In this document: positions 61,229 to 64,000 of the stretch, piece after piece
Position numbering within the stretch: position 1 is the first letter of the stretch
Layout of the letters: each line of letters opens with the position of its first letter
Assembly (NCBI RefSeq): GCF_000621545.1
Contig: NZ_JHYA01000010.1
Span: 1-64,000 of the forward strand
Direction: 5' to 3'
DNA: 64,000 nt
From: Anaerovibrio lipolyticus LB2005
GTDB taxonomy: Bacteria; Bacillota; Negativicutes; Selenomonadales; Selenomonadaceae
The notes under the pieces: model-generated
What the model saw: the letters and a program-made list of their open reading frames with translations, nothing else
What the model was told of the DNA's origin: nothing
Database searches by the model: none
Position numbers and translations under genes: made by a program

Positions 61229-62698
61229 TTATTCACTATAAAACAACTGATTAGAACTCTTAGGCTTATCTGGAATAGTCATTTTTATTATTCCTCTGTC
61301 CACCAATGGCATTACATGGGTCTGAATTGCATAAGTCACCGAGCTCAACCCCAAAAATTCACATATTTCCCGCCTGGTTCTGGGTGTTTTACAAAACAAA
61401 ATAAGGTTACTATTACCAAGGTCCCCATCATCTTTAAGTCCCACATTTTGATTGGAATAGGCACTTTTTCCATCCCTATATAATTTTACAACAAAACTGC
61501 CTCTTTCATCCAAAAATTCAGGTTGAGGTAATTTATATTGCTGCATTGCCTTTCGAATAGTAGGAATACCAGAATAGCGGTTTTCTGTAATTTTTAATGT
61601 TTCCAGTACAGAGGCAATAACCGGATTTCTTGTATCTGGTTGTACTTTTCCCAGTTGGCCAACTTTAATTCTCCCATATAATCCACCAGGATTTTTGATT
61701 TCCATTCTATCTGCGTACATTACAATTTGGATGGGCATTCCCTCTGTGTGAAAGCTATAATCTCTGTGTACCAATGCGTTGACAATCGCTTCCCTTACTG
61801 CTGTAAGCGGATAATCTGTTTTATCCTCACGCTTTCCAGTTTCAGGATTGATAATCGTTTTTTCCCGCATATTTCTATGCACAAACTGCATAGCACCATC
61901 CAACATCTCCGAAATATTCCCCTCTATGCGCTGATTATCAATAAAGCGTTCTCCCTGTTCCCCCACTTCACCCACTTCACCCATTTCTGTACCAGGAACA
62001 ACAGTGGCAATGATACATAATTGTGGGAAATACGCCTGGGGATATGGACTGAAATTCATCACCGTACTAAATGTTATTTTATCATTTCTCTTTATACTCA
62101 TTAACTCATATATTTCCTCATCCGGTATTGCCGACAAATGAGGCTTATTTTTTTTCAGCAAATTAATATATTCAGCTACGCGCTCTTGATTTAATGAAGC
62201 AAAAGTGGCTCTTTCAATAACTCTAATATCATCCTGATATTTTTTTCGATAGGCTTCATAGCTATAGATTCCATATTCAGTCATTGGCTCGTCACTATCC
62301 CCCACCCTGATAAACGAACCTTTTAATCTGCCTTTTCCTTTATAAAACACAGGCCTTTCTGTAATATCTGCTCCCGGTATTTCAGCGGACAGAAATATTT
62401 TTTCGTTTTTTTCAACGACTGTAAATAGCGGCCTCACAGCCGGTTCCATCTGCAAGCACTGCTCGTTCACTTTTTTCTGCAAATCCTGTGGGTCGTATAT
62501 ACCAACTTCTTTAAATCCCTGTGTTTCATCAACACCAAAAATAATTATTCCGCCCTCATCCTGATTGGAAAAACTTGACAATGTATCATACAAACGCTTA
62601 GGGCATCCACCTGCGGCACTCTTGACTTCCAAATTTGATGTTTCACATTTTATTTTCTGCAACATCTCTAATTTTTCAAATAATTCTTCAGTTGTCAT
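61229..62698 (-). CDS. AlbA_2 domain ATP-binding regulator
   Basis: 489 residues. The N-terminal AlbA_2 (Schlafen-like) domain (about 10-130) has NLEVKSAAGGCPKRLYDTLS and GGIIIFGVDE; the middle holds a HATPase-type segment with AVREAIVNALVHRDYS and RMEIKNPGGLYG; the C-terminal (about 430-489) winged helix (TRREICEFLGLSSVTYAI) likely binds DNA. Annotated in many genomes as putative transcription regulator or helicase-like; in some cases linked to defence. A Gly-Glu-Val tandem repeat (GEVGEVGEQGE, 61950-61985) lies mid-protein. AAGGAG precedes the ATG. Confidence 0.85.
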   Translation of the reverse strand: MTTEELFEKLEMLQKIKCETSNLEVKSAAGGCPKRLYDTLSSFSNQDEGGIIIFGVDETQGFKEVGIYDPQDLQKKVNEQCLQMEPAVRPLFTVVEKNEKIFLSAEIPGADITERPVFYKGKGRLKGSFIRVGDSDEPMTEYGIYSYEAYRKKYQDDIRVIERATFASLNQERVAEYINLLKKNKPHLSAIPDEEIYELMSIKRNDKITFSTVMNFSPYPQAYFPQLCIIATVVPGTEMGEVGEVGEQGERFIDNQRIEGNISEMLDGAMQFVHRNMREKTIINPETGKREDKTDYPLTAVREAIVNALVHRDYSFHTEGMPIQIVMYADRMEIKNPGGLYGRIKVGQLGKVQPDTRNPVIASVLETLKITENRYSGIPTIRKAMQQYKLPQPEFLDERGSFVVKLYRDGKSAYSNQNVGLKDDGDLGNSNLILFCKTPRTRREICEFLGLSSVTYAIQTHVMPLVDRGIIKMTIPDKPKSSNQLFYSE

Positions 62699-62777
62699 TT
62701 TAGTTTCTCCTTTCTCTATTTGCTATTCTATCAATATTTTTAAGTTTAATCAAGAATCTAAAATGACTTTTCAAAAA

Positions 62778-62808
62778 TAAAAAGAGGAACTCAAATGATT
62801 TGAGTTCC
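62778..62808 (-). terminator. glf terminator
   Basis: On the minus strand a perfect 10-bp stem GGAACTCAAA/TTTGAGTTCC (62799-62808 with 62786-62795) followed by TCTTTTTATTTTT, about 105 nt after the glf stop codon. Confidence 0.85.
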
Positions 62809-62914
62809 CTACACTCTTCGTTTTAACCTTTATTGCAGCAAGCTCAATACAGCCTGATAATATTACTTGGTTCTATCCGAGTCGAGTTTGGCCGGGTAAA
62901 CTAACTCAGTTATA

Positions 62915-64000
62915 CTATTTCTTCCCCAGCTCAGCCTCTGCCGTTTCCAAGGCCTTAGCGATAGTCACATCCATATCGTAATAGGAATATGTACCCAGGC
63001 GGCCGCCGAATACTACATTAGTCAGCTTAGCTGCCTCTTCCTTATAACGGGCGTATAATACACTGTTCTTCTCATCATTAACAGGATAATAAGGCTCATC
63101 ACCCTTTTTCCATTCGGAGGAGTATTCCCTTGAAATAACAGTCTTCGGCAATTCGTTGCCATTTTCATCTTTGCCAAATTCAAACCACTTATGCTCAATT
63201 ATTCTGGTCCAAGCCGTCTCCCGGTCGGTGTAATTCACTGCCGCATTTCCCTGAAAGCTTGGCTTATTAAGCAGCTCATTTTCAAAGCGAACAGAACGAT
63301 ACTCCAAGGTTCCCAGCTTGTAATCGAAAAATTCATCTATTGGACCTGTGTAAATAATCTTTTCAGCCACCTGCTCATAGTCGGAGCGATGCCTCAGATA
63401 ATCCACTCCAAGACGCACCTCAATACCATCAAGAAGCTTTTTTATGAGCTTGGTATAGCCACCCATAGGAATCCCCTGATAGAGGGCATTGAAATAATTA
63501 TTGTCGTAGGTGTAGCGCACTGGAAGTCGCTTAATTATGAAAGCAGGCAAATCCTTGCAATCACGCCCCCACTGCTTTTCCGTATAGCCTTTAATGAGCT
63601 TTTCAAAAATATCACGGCCCACCAGGGAAATGGCCTGTTCCTCCAGATTTTTAGGCTCACCCTTTATCTCCTGACGCTGCTCAGCAATTTTTGCCGCCGC
63701 TTCCTCAGGAGTCACCACACCCCACATTTTATTGAAGGTGTACATGTTAAACGGCAGAGAATAAATCTCCCCCTTGTAGTTAGCCACCGGAGAATTGGTG
63801 AAGCGGTTAAACTCCCCAAATTTTGTTATATACTGCCAAACCTTTTTATCATTGGTGTGAAAAATATGGGCGCCGTACTTATGGACATTAATGCCCTCCA
63901 CCTTTTCAGTGTATACATTGCCCCCAATATGATCCCGCCGGTCGATAACCAATACCTTTTTCCCTGCTTCCTTGGCCTGCTGGGCAAACACAGCCCCAAA
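62915..64000 (-). CDS. glf: UDP-galactopyranose mutase, N-terminus beyond the window
   Basis: A flavoenzyme that converts UDP-galactopyranose to UDP-galactofuranose for surface glycans. 361 residues are visible; the frame is open to base 64000 (FGAVFAQQ), so the start and FAD-binding G-x-G-x-x-G are outside. Present are RRDHIGGNVYTEKVEG, HKYGAHIFHTND, the substrate residues in NRFTNSPVANYKG, and the C-terminal FGGRLGTYSYYDMD that contacts FAD. Galactofuranose is absent from animals and common in O-antigen and other bacterial glycans. Confidence 0.96.
   Translation of the reverse strand, partial: FGAVFAQQAKEAGKKVLVIDRRDHIGGNVYTEKVEGINVHKYGAHIFHTNDKKVWQYITKFGEFNRFTNSPVANYKGEIYSLPFNMYTFNKMWGVVTPEEAAAKIAEQRQEIKGEPKNLEEQAISLVGRDIFEKLIKGYTEKQWGRDCKDLPAFIIKRLPVRYTYDNNYFNALYQGIPMGGYTKLIKKLLDGIEVRLGVDYLRHRSDYEQVAEKIIYTGPIDEFFDYKLGTLEYRSVRFENELLNKPSFQGNAAVNYTDRETAWTRIIEHKWFEFGKDENGNELPKTVISREYSSEWKKGDEPYYPVNDEKNSVLYARYKEEAAKLTNVVFGGRLGTYSYYDMDVTIAKALETAEAELGKK

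Overview
The window looks like chromosome of a diderm Firmicute of the class Negativicutes (Selenomonas or Anaerovibrio type). Firmicute signs are the ywiB-argS-rpoE-pyrG order, NiaR, FloA/NfeD and a CsaB/DUF5693 pair. Outer-membrane signs are a TolC channel with a MacAB-type pump, an AMIN-domain amidase and an EnvC-type protein. The genus is inference; no rRNA is present.

Layout. 1-1310: right end of an IS3-family element that cuts off a small membrane gene, then a RelBE-type toxin-antitoxin pair. 1414-2936: two unrecognised genes. 3021-7220: ywiB-argS-rpoE-pyrG operon (minus strand). 7386-8714: two CheX-type genes, one fused to a receiver domain. 9030-10505: putP. 10553-11249: gene-free stretch with a Fur-box promoter that may make a small RNA, then large imperfect palindromes. 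11250-12689: divergent GtrB-like and GtrA-like genes. 12747-15036: floA/nfeD group and niaR. 15140-15406: tRNA-Val, tRNA-Glu, tRNA-Asn. 15485-17926: SEC-C protein and cell-wall amidase. 18049-20572: amino-acid ABC transporter. 20805-21869: HD-GYP protein. 21959-26380: tolC-macA-macB export operon. 26528-30482: ftsE-ftsX-envC-ctpA. 30680-32476: Fe-S protein and ketopantoate reductase-like enzyme. 32676-41617: corrinoid methyl-transfer cluster with its own ABC transporter. 41817-45709: csaB, DUF5693, DUF2993. 45723-50665: prfB, secA, hpf, cspA. 50891-53214: second amino-acid ABC transporter. 53320-58864: zinc-ribbon protein and three glycosyltransferase-type genes. 58896-64000: phosphohexomutase, HAD phosphatase, AlbA-type regulator and glf, which runs off the right edge.

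How the parts work together. The most distinctive unit is 32676-41617: one corrinoid protein, three URO-D-fold (MtaA/CmuA-like) proteins, a RACo-type reductive activator, a DUF1847 protein and an SsuABC-type importer, all on one strand. The operon starts at a strong promoter whose -35/-10 spacer holds a perfect 19-bp palindrome, repeated in looser form downstream of the start. No MtaB- or MttB-type substrate methyltransferase is visible, so the methyl donor is unknown. Both amino-acid ABC loci have a terminator between the binding-protein gene and the permease gene, suggesting deliberate excess of binding protein. Three large palindromes sharing one 20-nt core (one copy inverted with an enlarged loop), but with different self-complementary arms, form an unusual intergenic repeat family. 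prfB lacks the usual programmed frameshift.
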